From positions 6,295,724-6,359,723 of the forward strand of contig NZ_AP021879.1 in the NCBI RefSeq assembly GCF_009689005.1: a stretch of DNA of 64,000 nucleotides, written 5' to 3'. The DNA comes from Desulfosarcina ovata subsp. ovata. GTDB taxonomy: Bacteria > Desulfobacterota > Desulfobacteria > Desulfobacterales > Desulfosarcinaceae. The translations under genes were made by a program, and so were the position numbers. Of the stretch, positions 41,638 through 51,131 are shown one piece after another. Positions within the stretch are counted from its first letter, which is position 1, and every line of letters starts with the position of its first letter. Below the pieces are notes generated by a model, which made no database searches, was not told the DNA's origin, and saw nothing but the letters and a program-made list of their open reading frames with translations.

Positions 41638-41751
41638 ATTGGGTTTCTTCCAGAACGTTTTGAGAGAGCTGTTTGAAGGCTTTTTCGATCTTAGGATGAC
41701 ACATTCTAATCTACTTTTCAAACAGCATGTTTTGTGTTAAAGCTGAGCGCC

Positions 41752-42528
41752 ATGGCACAAATCATCTGCATCGCCAATCAGAAGGGGGGCGTGGGCAAAA
41801 CCACCACGGCTGTCAACCTCTCCGCCGCACTGGCCGTTTGTGAAAAGCGGACCCTGCTGGTGGACTGCGACCCCCAGGCCAACGCCACGACGGGGGTGGG
41901 ATTGGATAAATCCCATTTGATTAAAACCCTTTATCATGGAATGATCGGCGATGCCAGCGCGGATGCCGTTATTGTCGACAGTCAGATTGAGTTTCTCAAG
42001 GTGATGCCTGCGCGGGTCGAACTGATCGGCTTTGATGTGGAGATGATGGATCGGCCGGACCGGGAACAGGCCCTGCGGCACCTGCTGAAGCCGGTGGTGA
42101 AGGCGTTTGATTACATCATTATCGACTGTCCGCCATCCTTGAGTCTGCTTACCGTCAATGCCATGACCGCGGCCGACGCGCTTTTGATTCCGCTACAGTG
42201 TGAATTCTATGCCCTGGAGGGCCTCAGCCAGCTGGTTCAGACCTACCAGCGAATCAAAAGCGGCCTGAATCCGAAACTGAAAATTGCCGGTGTCCTGCTG
42301 ACCATGTTTGACCGGCGTACCAATCTCAGCCACCAGGTGGCCGAAGATGCCGAAAGCCATTTCAAGACTCTGGTGTATAAAACAATGATTCCCCGCAATG
42401 TCCGTCTTGGCGAGGCACCCAGCTTCGGCCAGCCCATCCTGCTTTACGATGCCATGTCGGTCGGCGCCACCAGTTATTTTGCCCTGGCCAAGGAGATCCT
42501 GGCCGCGAATCATACCGGACATGCCTGA
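41752..42528 (+). CDS. parA: Chromosome partitioning ATPase ParA (Soj)
   Basis: 258 aa from ATG 41752 (MAQIICIANQKGGVGKTT); six upstream codons are unneeded. Deviant Walker A KGGVGKTT, DCDPQANATTGVG, IIDCPPSLSLLT and IPRNVRLGEAPSFG show it to be a chromosomal ParA/Soj. It works with ParB, encoded 77 bp downstream, to segregate the origin region. That suggests this part of the chromosome may be within reach of oriC, though no dnaA or gid gene is in the window. Confidence 0.95.
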   Translation: MAQIICIANQKGGVGKTTTAVNLSAALAVCEKRTLLVDCDPQANATTGVGLDKSHLIKTLYHGMIGDASADAVIVDSQIEFLKVMPARVELIGFDVEMMDRPDREQALRHLLKPVVKAFDYIIIDCPPSLSLLTVNAMTAADALLIPLQCEFYALEGLSQLVQTYQRIKSGLNPKLKIAGVLLTMFDRRTNLSHQVAEDAESHFKTLVYKTMIPRNVRLGEAPSFGQPILLYDAMSVGATSYFALAKEILAANHTGHA

Positions 42529-42605
42529 CAGGTTATCCGGTAATGCTGAACATCCGGGTGTGTTCATTCCGATCCGGACCAGCCAACCCTCATTCAGGAC
42601 ATCGC

Positions 42606-43529
42606 ATGCCAGATAATCCAAAAAACAGCAGCGCCGGACCCGGTGCCAAAAAAAGACGGAAAATGGCCCTGGGAAAGGGCCTTGATGCGTTGATTCCCGA
42701 CCTGAGCGTTGTGGACGCGGTTTCCGGCGCATCCTCATCGAGACCCAAAGATTATTTTTTATGTGAAATCGACATGCTGCGGCCCAATCGCTACCAGCCG
42801 CGCCGCCAGTTCGCCGATGCGGAACTGGCCGAACTGGCCGAATCGATCCGCAGCCAGGGCATTATCCAGCCTCTTCTGGTGCGCCGGGACGATGTGGGCT
42901 ATGAACTGGTGGCCGGCGAACGGCGACTGCGGGCCGCGGTTCTGGCCGGCCTGGACCGGGTGCCGGTGGTGGTCAGGGATATCTCTGACGCCAAAATGCT
43001 GGAGATTTCGATTGTCGAAAACATCCAGCGGGAAAACCTCAACCCCATGGAAGAAGCCGAGGCTTACCACCGGCTGATTACCGAATTCAGCCTGACCCAG
43101 GAGGAAGCCGCCGAGCGGGTGGGCAAAAGCCGCAGTGCGGTGGCCAACTTTCTGCGTTTGCGTCAGCTTCCCGACCCGATCCAGACGAGCATTCTGGAAG
43201 GGGCGCTCAGCATGGGGCATGCCCGGGCCCTCCTGGGGGCCGATACGCCGGCCAAACAGCAGGTGGCCTGGCGTGAGGTGATGGCCAAAAAACTCTCCGT
43301 GCGCGAAACCGAGGCTCTGATCAAACGCCTCAATGCCGAAGAAAAACCGGCGCAGGCCCCCGAACCGACGCCCGATCAGCGCTACTTCAACGATGTCTCC
43401 GAAGATTTGTCCCGGCACTTCGGCACCCGGGTGCGCATCCAGCGCAAGGGCAAGAAAGGGCGCGTCGAAATCGATTTTTTCAGCGACGATGACCTGGACC
43501 GGTTGCTGGGGATGCTGCGCAACGGCTGA
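42606..43529 (+). CDS. parB: Chromosome partitioning protein ParB (Spo0J)
   Basis: 307 aa from ATG 42606 (AGGA 6 nt upstream). ALGKGLDALIPDLS near the N-terminus, then the ParB/Srx CTPase fold (NRYQPRRQFADAELAELAESIRSQGIIQPLLVR, GERRLRAAVLAG, ENIQRENLNPMEEAEAYHRL), a helix-turn-helix (QEEAAERVGKSRSAVANFLRLRQLP), and a C-terminal dimerisation region. It binds parS and acts with ParA. I found no clear parS site in the window, but I could not search all 64 kb reliably by eye. Confidence 0.95.
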   Translation: MPDNPKNSSAGPGAKKRRKMALGKGLDALIPDLSVVDAVSGASSSRPKDYFLCEIDMLRPNRYQPRRQFADAELAELAESIRSQGIIQPLLVRRDDVGYELVAGERRLRAAVLAGLDRVPVVVRDISDAKMLEISIVENIQRENLNPMEEAEAYHRLITEFSLTQEEAAERVGKSRSAVANFLRLRQLPDPIQTSILEGALSMGHARALLGADTPAKQQVAWREVMAKKLSVRETEALIKRLNAEEKPAQAPEPTPDQRYFNDVSEDLSRHFGTRVRIQRKGKKGRVEIDFFSDDDLDRLLGMLRNG

Positions 43530-43591
43530 TCGGATGAGGATTCTTCCCAAACCGTTACCCGCGTTGACGCGGTCATTGATGCTTTAAATTC

Positions 43592-44116
43592 ATGGCGATC
43601 CATATTATTATCGATGGTTACAACCTGATCCGCCAATCCGGTGATTTGGCCGGACTGGACCGTCAGGATCTGCAACTGGGCCGTGACGCCCTGGTGGATC
43701 TTCTGGCGGCGTATAAAAAAATCAAACATCATAAAATCACCATCGTTTTCGACGGAACCGACGAACCCTCCCTGTACGGCTCCCGGGATCACGCCAAGGG
43801 GATTGCCATTCGTTACTCCAGCGGCGGTGAGAGTGCCGACGATGTGATCCGGCGTATGGCACGGCGTGAAAAGGAAAAGGCGCTGGTGGTCAGCAGTGAC
43901 CGTGAGGTCATGGACGCCGCCGAGGCGGCCGGAGCGACGGTGATGACCTCGCCGGCCTTTGAGGATAAGATCGCCATGGCCCGGTATCTGTCGGTCAAGG
44001 GGGATGGAGAGCCGATCGAGTCTACAGGATGGGTCCCGACCACCCGTAAGAAAGGTCCCGGCCGGCGGCTGCCCAAGCGCAAACGCAAGACGAGGCAGCG
44101 GATGGAGAAGCTGTAG
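43592..44116 (+). CDS. NYN-domain ribonuclease (YacP/Rae1-like)
   Basis: 174 aa. Sequence IIIDGYNLIRQ at the start, TIVFDGTDEPS in the middle and ALVVSSDREVMDAAEAAGATVM carry the Asp residues of the NYN (PIN-like) nuclease fold. YacP/Rae1 cuts mRNA on the ribosome in Bacillus. The C-terminal tail is very basic (GRRLPKRKRKTRQRM), which fits RNA binding. It starts 62 bp after parB. Confidence 0.8.
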   Translation: MAIHIIIDGYNLIRQSGDLAGLDRQDLQLGRDALVDLLAAYKKIKHHKITIVFDGTDEPSLYGSRDHAKGIAIRYSSGGESADDVIRRMARREKEKALVVSSDREVMDAAEAAGATVMTSPAFEDKIAMARYLSVKGDGEPIESTGWVPTTRKKGPGRRLPKRKRKTRQRMEKL

Positions 44117-44213
44117 GGACGTAAAGATAAGGCCCATCATTTTTTCAGTCCGCTCCCGGAGCATCTGGCGCTGGATGCGGGTTGCCGGCCGGTTACAAGC
44201 ATGAGGAGTCCGT

Positions 44214-44654
44214 ATGGCTGAAGTGTTTTTTCCGAAAAAAATATGTGTCATCGACGGGCAGGGGGGCGGCATCGGCAGCACGATCATCCGCAAAATCAAG
44301 GAGCATTTCAACGAGTCGGTGGAAATTATCGCCCTGGGGACCAATGCCATTGCCACCGCCCAGATGCTCAAGGCCAGGGCCAATCGCGGGGCCTCTGGGG
44401 AAAATGCCATTGTGCAGACGGTGTCCCGGGTGGATGTGGTGATCGGCACCATGGGGATTCTGCTGGCCCATTCCATGATGGGGGAGGTGACACCGAGGAT
44501 GGCTGCGGCGGTCTCCGGCTCTGCGGCCAGAAAACTGATTTTGCCGCTCTCCCAGGAGAATGTGGCTGTTGTCGGCGTGTCGGATGAGCCGTTGCCGCAT
44601 TTGGTGGAGCGGTTGATTCTTGATTACCTGAAGCCGATTGTCAGCACCGAATAA
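44214..44654 (+). CDS. DUF3842 family protein
   Basis: 146 aa; GAGG lies upstream of ATG 44214. It has a Rossmann-like start ICVIDGQGGGIGSTIIRKI, then ALGTNAIATAQMLKARANRGASGENAIV and GTMGILLAHSMMGEVTP. This pattern matches what I remember of DUF3842, which is common in anaerobes and has no assigned function. It lies directly upstream of the cooT-like gene (51-bp gap), which is a hint of a link to nickel or redox metabolism. Confidence 0.7.
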   Translation: MAEVFFPKKICVIDGQGGGIGSTIIRKIKEHFNESVEIIALGTNAIATAQMLKARANRGASGENAIVQTVSRVDVVIGTMGILLAHSMMGEVTPRMAAAVSGSAARKLILPLSQENVAVVGVSDEPLPHLVERLILDYLKPIVSTE

Positions 44655-44705
44655 CGACGGATTCGTAAAATAATAGATCACAACCGGAAAAAAAGGATAA
44701 CAACC

Positions 44706-44900
44706 ATGTGCGAAGCCAACGCCTATCTCATCACCGATGGCGGTGAAACCCTGGTCATGGAGGCGGTGGACGAAGTCTCGCCCGAGAAGGACGGGCTGAA
44801 ACTGGTCAATATCTTCGGCGAACAAAAATTTCTGCGGGCCGCGGTCCACTCCCTCTCCCTGGTCGATCACAAGGTGTTTCTCAGGGAACTGGCCCCATAA
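44706..44900 (+). CDS. cooT: CooT-like nickel-binding protein
   Basis: 64 aa. MCEANAYLITDGGETLVMEAVDEVSPEKDGLKLVNIFGEQKFLRA matches the small CooT family, whose Cys2 binds Ni(II) in a homodimer and helps mature CO dehydrogenase. Cys2 is present. It ends 6 bp before ispH. cooS is 35 kb and cooC is 13 kb away in this window. The family name is remembered and was not searched. Confidence 0.75.
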   Translation: MCEANAYLITDGGETLVMEAVDEVSPEKDGLKLVNIFGEQKFLRAAVHSLSLVDHKVFLRELAP

Positions 44901-44906
44901 GCGTTC

Positions 44907-46631
44907 ATGAAGATCGAGATTGCCAAAACCGCCGGTTTTTGCATGGGCGTCCGTCGGGCCGTGGAACTGGCCCTGGACGCACCGGGCAAGCATGCCGCGC
45001 CCATTTACACCTACGGGCCGCTGATCCACAATCCCCAGGTGCTTGCCCTGTTTGCCGAAAAAGGGATTCGCGTATTGAACGAAATCCCGGAGCGGGGCTG
45101 CGGCACCGTCCTGATCCGGGCCCATGGTGTGCCGCCGGCGGATAAAAAACGGCTCTCGGCGGCCGGATTCAATGTTGTGGACGCCACCTGCCCGCGGGTC
45201 ATCCGGGTGCAGACCATCATTCGCGTGCATGCCCGCAAGGGCTTTGACACCATTATTGTCGGCGACCGGGATCATCCGGAGGTGGTCGGGCTGATGGGAT
45301 ACGCCGGGGTCTCCGGTCACGTGGTCAGCACCCAGGCGGATCTTGATGCGCTGCCGGCCTTCGACCAGGCCATCATCGTGGCCCAGACCACCCAGAACAT
45401 GCGTTTTTACGAAACGATCAAAGCCTGGGCCGCCGAAACCCACCCCCATTACAAAGCCTTTGATACGATCTGCGATTCAACCGAAAAACGTCAGGCAGAG
45501 GTCAAACGGCTGGCCGAAGGGGTGGATGCCGTGATTGTCGTGGGTGGGCGTCAGAGTGGCAACACCCGACGGCTGGCGGAGATCGCCGCCGACAGCGGTA
45601 AGCCGACGTTCCATGTGGAGACCGAAGCGGAGCTGGGCGGCTGCGGCCTGGATGGGCTTGGGACCGTGGGCATTACCGCCGGTGCCTCCACTCCCAACTG
45701 GATTATCAAGCGGGTCTACCGTGAGCTGGAACGTCTGCCGGCCACCCGGTCCAGCGACGCCTTCGGTGAATGTTTCCGGATCGTTCAGCCCCTGCTGCTG
45801 ACCAACGGGTATGTGGCCCTGGGTGCCGGTTGCCTGGCCTTTGCCTGTTCACGCCTTATGGGGATCACACCGGCCTCGGCCCCGGTGGCTGCGGCCATGC
45901 TCTACGTGCTCTCCATGCACCTGTTGAACCACCTCACCGGTACGGCCGAGGATCAATACAACGATCCCGAGCGGGCTCGGTTCTACGAAACCCACCGGTT
46001 GCGGCTGTCCGCCCTGGCCATTGCCGCCGGCGCCGCGGGAATCCTGTGTGCCGCAATGATGGGTACGACGGCCTTTGTGATTCTTTTATTAATGAGTCTT
46101 TTGGGACTCACCTACAACCTTTACCTGGTCCCGGCCGGGCTGGATTTCCGATTCCGGCGCATCAAGGATATTCCGGGTTCCAAAACGATCCTTATCGCCG
46201 CGGCTTGGGGGGTGGTGGTGGCACTTTTGCCCGGCATCGCGGCAAAACGATACCTTTCCGCCGATATCCTGCTGGTGTTTGCCTGGGCCACCGGACTGGT
46301 TTTTTCGCGCACCGCATTTTTCGACCTTCTGGATGTCCAGGGGGATCGTATGGTGGGTAAAGAAACCCTGCCCATTTTGCTCGGTGGTGTTAAAACCGTC
46401 GTTCTCCTGAAAGGGATCCTCACCGCCGCCATCCTCCTGGTCGCGTTGGCCGCCGCCGTCGGACTGGTCGCTCCACTCGGGTTTCTCCTGACCCTTTGTC
46501 CGGGGATCATGCTGGTTCTGGTGACGGCCCATGAGCAGGGCCGCATGCTGCCCGGCATGCGATTGGAGTTTCTGGTGGAAAGCCTTTTCCTGCTCTCCGG
46601 TCTGTTGACCCTGCTGGTGGGCTGGTTCTGA
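44907..46631 (+). CDS. ispH: Fusion of IspH (HMBPP reductase) with a UbiA-type prenyltransferase
   Basis: 574 aa, about twice the length of plain IspH. Residues 1-285 are IspH: the three cluster cysteines in AGFCMGVRRAVE, VVDATCPRV and FDTICDSTEKRQ, plus RAHGVP and GGRQSGNTRRL. It makes IPP/DMAPP in the MEP pathway. Residues about 295-574 carry eight or so membrane helices with UbiA-like Asp motifs NHLTGTAEDQYNDPERA and FDLLDVQGDRMVGKETLP. The second half should transfer a prenyl group. The fusion would place isoprenoid supply at the membrane. A start codon error cannot explain it; the frame is continuous. Confidence 0.88.
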   Translation: MKIEIAKTAGFCMGVRRAVELALDAPGKHAAPIYTYGPLIHNPQVLALFAEKGIRVLNEIPERGCGTVLIRAHGVPPADKKRLSAAGFNVVDATCPRVIRVQTIIRVHARKGFDTIIVGDRDHPEVVGLMGYAGVSGHVVSTQADLDALPAFDQAIIVAQTTQNMRFYETIKAWAAETHPHYKAFDTICDSTEKRQAEVKRLAEGVDAVIVVGGRQSGNTRRLAEIAADSGKPTFHVETEAELGGCGLDGLGTVGITAGASTPNWIIKRVYRELERLPATRSSDAFGECFRIVQPLLLTNGYVALGAGCLAFACSRLMGITPASAPVAAAMLYVLSMHLLNHLTGTAEDQYNDPERARFYETHRLRLSALAIAAGAAGILCAAMMGTTAFVILLLMSLLGLTYNLYLVPAGLDFRFRRIKDIPGSKTILIAAAWGVVVALLPGIAAKRYLSADILLVFAWATGLVFSRTAFFDLLDVQGDRMVGKETLPILLGGVKTVVLLKGILTAAILLVALAAAVGLVAPLGFLLTLCPGIMLVLVTAHEQGRMLPGMRLEFLVESLFLLSGLLTLLVGWF

Positions 46632-46714
46632 CCGGGACCGCACCGGCACTCATTTTTCCCCGTCCATTTCCACCGGCAGTAACGGCGACAGGTCATCGCC
46701 CGATGGAGGATTTC

Positions 46715-49264
46715 ATGGTCATGCAAACCCCCGTTAACCCCGAATTGCAGCTTGCCGGCGCCTATGTGCGCGATACCGGGTGCCATATTTTCCTGACCGG
46801 CAAGGCCGGAACGGGAAAGACCACTTTTTTGCATTCGCTGAAAACCGACAGCCCCAAACGGCTGGTGGTGACCGCTCCCACAGGCGTGGCAGCCATCAAT
46901 GCCGGCGGGGTGACCCTGCATTCGTTCTTTCAGCTTCCCTTCGGCCCTTTTTTGCCCGGCAGTGAAGCGACCCATTCCCAGTACCGTTTCAGCCGGGAGA
47001 AGGTCGACATCATCAAAAACCTGGATCTGCTGGTCATTGATGAGATCAGCATGGTGCGTGCCGACCTGCTCGACGGGGTCGACAGCGTCCTGCGGCGCTA
47101 CCGGCGCCGCGAGCAGCCTTTCGGTGGCGTGCAACTGCTGATGATCGGCGACCTCTACCAGCTGCCGCCGGTGGTCCGGGACGAGGATTGGCAGCTGCTT
47201 TCGGACTATTATGCCACGCCCTATTTTTTCGGCAGCCAGGCCCTTCAGCAGAGCGAACTGATCACGATCGAACTCAAGCATATCTATCGCCAGGCCGACG
47301 GCCATTTTATCAACCTGCTCAACCAGGTCCGCAATGCCCGGGTTGATCCGGCGGCAATGGATGAACTCAATGCCCGGCACATTCCCGGCTTCGAACCCGA
47401 CGCCGGGGAGGGCTATATCACCCTGTGTACCCATAACCGCAACGCCGATGCCATCAACGATGCCCGGCTGGCCGCCATCACGGGCAAGACCCATACCTTC
47501 AAGGCGGAAATCGATGGGGATTTTCCCGAGCACACCTATCCGACGGCCGGATCCCTGGAGCTGAAAAAGGGGGCCCAGGTGATGTTCGTGCGCAACGACC
47601 TCTCCCCTGAAAAACGCTATTTCAACGGCAAGATCGGCACGATTACGGACATCTCGTCCAAACACATCCGCATCCGCTGCCCGGAGGATGCGGCGCTGAT
47701 CGAGGTTGAACCGATCACCTGGGACAACATCGAATATAAGCTCAACCGGGAAACCCAGGAGATCTCCGAGAACAAGATCGGCGAGTTCAAACAGTATCCC
47801 CTGCGCCTGGCCTGGGCCGTGACCATCCACAAGAGTCAGGGACTCACCTTTGACCGGGCCATCATCGACGCCCAGGCCGCCTTTGCCCACGGGCAGGTTT
47901 ACGTGGCCCTGAGCCGTTGCCGGACCTTAGACGGCATTGTGCTTTCCACCCCGCTTTCCACGCGGGCCATCAAAACCGATGCGGCGGTGCGCCAGTTCAG
48001 CCAGCAGGGTAGAGAGACGCCGCCCACCCCGGAGCAGCTCGAGGCGGCCAGGATCCAGTACCAGCAGCGCCTGTTGCTGGAATGTTTCGATTTCGGGCGG
48101 TTGCGCCGGCACCTGCGCCGGCTGGTGTCCCTGCTGTTCGGCAATGCCAGCGTGGTGCATTTTAGCGGCATCGACGATTTGGGGGCGCTGCAGCGGCAGA
48201 CCGAAGTGGACATCAGCAGCGTTGGCGACAAGTTCGGCCGCCAGTTGCAGGGGCTTTTTTCAAGCGCCGGGCTTCCTTCGGCCGACCCGGCGATTCTGGA
48301 ACGGATTGCCAAGGCGTCGGCCTATTTCCAGGAAAAGCTGGCCGCCGGCCCGGCTCGGCTGATTCCTGAACTGACCATTGATACGGACAACCAGGCACTT
48401 TTGAAAAAGATCAATCAGGCCCGTCGCTTGGCGCTGCAATCGATCCAGGAAAAGCTGGCCGCTGTCGGCAGCTGTGCCGACGGATTCTCTCCGGCCGTTT
48501 ATTTCCGGGCGGTTTCCGGGGCTGAAACCGAGCGTGCGCCGCAGAAGAAGAAAACCGAGAAGGCGGCGGTCACTTACCGGGAATCGGACATCGCCCATGC
48601 CGATCTGTTTCAGCGCTTAAAAAACTGGCGCAGCCGCAAAGCCGGTGAATCGGGGGTGCCCGCCTTTCAGGTGATGCATCAGAAACCCCTGGTTCAGATC
48701 GCCGTGCACCTGCCCGATACCCTGGACGCAATGAAACAGATCCGGGGAATCGGTCCCCAGCTGGCCAAACGGTATGGGGAGGAACTGGTTGCCATGGTGG
48801 CCGATTACCGCCGGCAGCACAACATCGAAACGGTGACGCTGCCGGACCCGCCGCCGCAGGAGGCAAAAAGACAGGCGCCGCCATCTTCCCGGGACGGGGG
48901 TACCCGCCAGGTGAGCCTGGAACTGTTCGAAAAGGGGGCGACCTTGGACCAGATTGCCGAAACCCGCGGGTTGGCGGTATCCACCATAGAGGGGCACATG
49001 GCCCACCACGTGGAAACGGGAACCGTGGCCGTGGAGCGCCTGGTTCCGTCAGCCGAAAAGCGTAGGGTCATCCAAGCGGCTTTTGACCAGGCCGGGGCCG
49101 CGTCGTTGCGGACGGTCAAGGAGATCATGGGAGAGGCGACCAGCTACGCCGAGCTTAAATTCGTCCAGGCTCACCTGAAATTCCTGTCGGCCGATGGTGA
49201 CAACCGTCAATCCGCTGCATCAGCGGGTCCAATCGGTGATCGTACCCCTGCTGATGAAAGTTGA
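46715..49264 (+). CDS. Pif1/RecD-like helicase with HRDC and C-terminal helix-turn-helix
   Basis: 849 aa from ATG 46715 (GGAGG 5 nt upstream). Superfamily 1B helicase: Walker A GKAGTGKTTFL, APTGVAAINAGGVTLHSFF, Walker B LLVIDEISMV, and motif VI-like YVALSRCRTLDG near residue 400. After residue about 620 there is an HRDC-like part (LFQRLKNWRSRKAGESGVPAFQVMHQK..IRGIGPQLAKRYGEEL) and then an HTH_40-like end (LFEKGATLDQIAETRGLAVSTIEGHMAHHVETG). HRDC plus this HTH is usual in RecQ; joined to a Pif1 core it suggests a role at structured DNA in repair. Confidence 0.85.
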   Translation: MVMQTPVNPELQLAGAYVRDTGCHIFLTGKAGTGKTTFLHSLKTDSPKRLVVTAPTGVAAINAGGVTLHSFFQLPFGPFLPGSEATHSQYRFSREKVDIIKNLDLLVIDEISMVRADLLDGVDSVLRRYRRREQPFGGVQLLMIGDLYQLPPVVRDEDWQLLSDYYATPYFFGSQALQQSELITIELKHIYRQADGHFINLLNQVRNARVDPAAMDELNARHIPGFEPDAGEGYITLCTHNRNADAINDARLAAITGKTHTFKAEIDGDFPEHTYPTAGSLELKKGAQVMFVRNDLSPEKRYFNGKIGTITDISSKHIRIRCPEDAALIEVEPITWDNIEYKLNRETQEISENKIGEFKQYPLRLAWAVTIHKSQGLTFDRAIIDAQAAFAHGQVYVALSRCRTLDGIVLSTPLSTRAIKTDAAVRQFSQQGRETPPTPEQLEAARIQYQQRLLLECFDFGRLRRHLRRLVSLLFGNASVVHFSGIDDLGALQRQTEVDISSVGDKFGRQLQGLFSSAGLPSADPAILERIAKASAYFQEKLAAGPARLIPELTIDTDNQALLKKINQARRLALQSIQEKLAAVGSCADGFSPAVYFRAVSGAETERAPQKKKTEKAAVTYRESDIAHADLFQRLKNWRSRKAGESGVPAFQVMHQKPLVQIAVHLPDTLDAMKQIRGIGPQLAKRYGEELVAMVADYRRQHNIETVTLPDPPPQEAKRQAPPSSRDGGTRQVSLELFEKGATLDQIAETRGLAVSTIEGHMAHHVETGTVAVERLVPSAEKRRVIQAAFDQAGAASLRTVKEIMGEATSYAELKFVQAHLKFLSADGDNRQSAASAGPIGDRTPADES

Positions 49265-49277
49265 CGGCCTGGATCGG

Positions 49278-49751
49278 TCATTTTTTGCCCAGGTAACACC
49301 CGTCGTAATCCAATGTGCACAGCGGTGTCTGTTCGGCATTGAAAATGGCGTTGACCACCTCGCCCACAAAGAGGGTGTGGTTGCCCGGCGCCAGGTGCTG
49401 GGTGATCCGGCATTCCAGGCAGCCGATGCAGTCGGTCAGGATCGGGCAGCCGGTCGTTCCGTCGCTCCAGGCGATGGCGTCGAATTTTTCCCGGGCCACC
49501 GGGCCCTTGAAGCGGGCCAGCAGATCGCGCTGTCGCTTATCGATGATATGCAGGGCAAAATGGCCGCTCTTGACGAGCAATTCGTGGGAATAGCGGTTGG
49601 GGTGGACGGCCACCATGAAGAGCGGCGGGTCGAAAGAGACCTGGCTTACCCAGGAGGCGATCATGCCGTTGATCGTCTCGCCGGCGCGTGTGGTGAGCAC
49701 GTAGATGCCATAGGTCATGTGGGCCATGTTTTTCAAAAGGGCGTCTTGCAT
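49278..49751 (-). CDS. Flavin reductase-like FMN-binding protein (flavoredoxin type)
   Basis: 157 aa. Split-barrel flavin-binding domain: HMTYGIYVLTTRAGETINGMIASWVSQVSFDPPLFMVAVHPNRYSHELL is the family fingerprint. A GCPILTDCIGCLECRITQHLAPGNHTLFVGEV region follows. Such proteins carry FMN and pass electrons between ferredoxin or NADH and other proteins. Encoded 3 bp after the M24 peptidase gene, so co-transcribed. Confidence 0.85.
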   Translation of the reverse strand: MQDALLKNMAHMTYGIYVLTTRAGETINGMIASWVSQVSFDPPLFMVAVHPNRYSHELLVKSGHFALHIIDKRQRDLLARFKGPVAREKFDAIAWSDGTTGCPILTDCIGCLECRITQHLAPGNHTLFVGEVVNAIFNAEQTPLCTLDYDGCYLGKK

Positions 49752-49754
49752 GAT

Positions 49755-50984
49755 TTACTCCTGTTGGATGTAAAGGAGGTCCTGTTCGGTCAGTGTCAAC
49801 CGTTCCAGGCCATCGGCGGTGACCCGGTAGTCATCCTCAATGCCGACGGTGCCTAAGGCCGGAAAGATGAACTTGGGTTCCAGGGCGAAGACCATGCCTT
49901 CCTGAACCGGCAGGTTGAAGCGGGGGGCCATGACGGGAAGTTCGTCAATTTCGAGGCCGATGCCATGCCCCAAAAAATTGACCTGCCCTTCGCCATGACC
50001 CATGAAGTGGGCGGCCAGCCCATGTGCATCGGCAATGGTTTTGGCCATCGTATAAATCTCCGAACAGGCGATCCCCGGCCGGATTTCCGCTTCCAGCTGT
50101 TTCAGGATTTCGACGCTGCAGGCATGCGCCCTTGCCAGGGTCGCATCGAGTTTTCCGATCACCAGGGTACGGGTCTGATCGCTGTGATAGCCGTTGATCG
50201 CTACCCCATGATCGATATAGATCGGCTGGTTCCTGACCACCCGCCCGAAGCTGGCCCCCTGGGGCATGGCCGGGGTGATACCGATCCCGTTGACCGGGGT
50301 CTCACAACAGGAGAGCCCGGCCCCGGTCTCTCCGACCAGTACATGGGCGGTTGGCATCTCCTGGTTCCACCCGCGTATGCGCATGACGCCCATGTGGCCT
50401 CCCCGACGGGCAAGGCCGGCCAGCAGGCCGTCCACCTCGATTTCAGGCATGCCTTCGCGGATCCGCCCGCGGATTTCCCGGTAGTCCCCATCAACCACGG
50501 TGGTGGCCCGTCGGATCTGTTCGATCTCATAGGCTGACTTGATCATTCTTTGGCTGCGGATGGCGGGGGAGACATCGACAAACGCGGTTTGCGGGAATTT
50601 CTTGAGAAACCAGATGTACTGGGCCGCCGGCAGGACATCCAGCTCCAGGCCCACCCGTTTGAAGGCGCCATGACCCAGATCGGCCAACAGCGGCAATATT
50701 GCCTCGCGTCCGCTCAACGGGTAAACCCCTTCGAGGGGGGACTCGTTGCGGGCGCGCTGAAAACTCTTGATGACCATCAACGCCGGCTCTCCGCTGGCAG
50801 GCACGAACAGAATCGCACGCTGAAGGGTGCCGCTGAAGTAATAGACATCGACATTCTGAAGCAGAAACGCGCCGTCAAGCGATTCCGCAACCAGCGATTC
50901 CTGAAGTGCCGTGATGCGGGATTGGATATCCTTCCCCGGAACCCGCTCCAGCCCGTAGTCCGATCGTGCGTGCTGTGCTTCCAT
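49755..50984 (-). CDS. M24-family aminopeptidase (Xaa-Pro type)
   Basis: 409 aa from ATG 50984 with GGAGGAG upstream; a TTG six codons earlier is less likely. N-terminal creatinase-like domain (ALQESLVAESLDGAFLLQNVDVYYFSGT), then the pita-bread domain with metal ligands in IDHGVAINGYHSDQTRT, HFMGHGEGQVNFLGHGIGLEI, and LEPKFIFP...GIEDDYRV. It removes N-terminal residues before proline or acts as a related dipeptidase. The gene precedes the flavin reductase gene. Confidence 0.9.
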   Translation of the reverse strand: MEAQHARSDYGLERVPGKDIQSRITALQESLVAESLDGAFLLQNVDVYYFSGTLQRAILFVPASGEPALMVIKSFQRARNESPLEGVYPLSGREAILPLLADLGHGAFKRVGLELDVLPAAQYIWFLKKFPQTAFVDVSPAIRSQRMIKSAYEIEQIRRATTVVDGDYREIRGRIREGMPEIEVDGLLAGLARRGGHMGVMRIRGWNQEMPTAHVLVGETGAGLSCCETPVNGIGITPAMPQGASFGRVVRNQPIYIDHGVAINGYHSDQTRTLVIGKLDATLARAHACSVEILKQLEAEIRPGIACSEIYTMAKTIADAHGLAAHFMGHGEGQVNFLGHGIGLEIDELPVMAPRFNLPVQEGMVFALEPKFIFPALGTVGIEDDYRVTADGLERLTLTEQDLLYIQQE

Positions 50985-51131
50985 TTTCCACTCCTCCGCC
51001 AACCATTTTCGTGCCGGTCATCTTGCGAATGCCGGGACCACCGTTCCAATTGTCAACTTTTCAAGTGTGAATTCGAAACCGTTATCCGACCTTCCGGGGA
51101 TCTTAGCGGGGCAAGGCCGTTTTGTCAAAGC

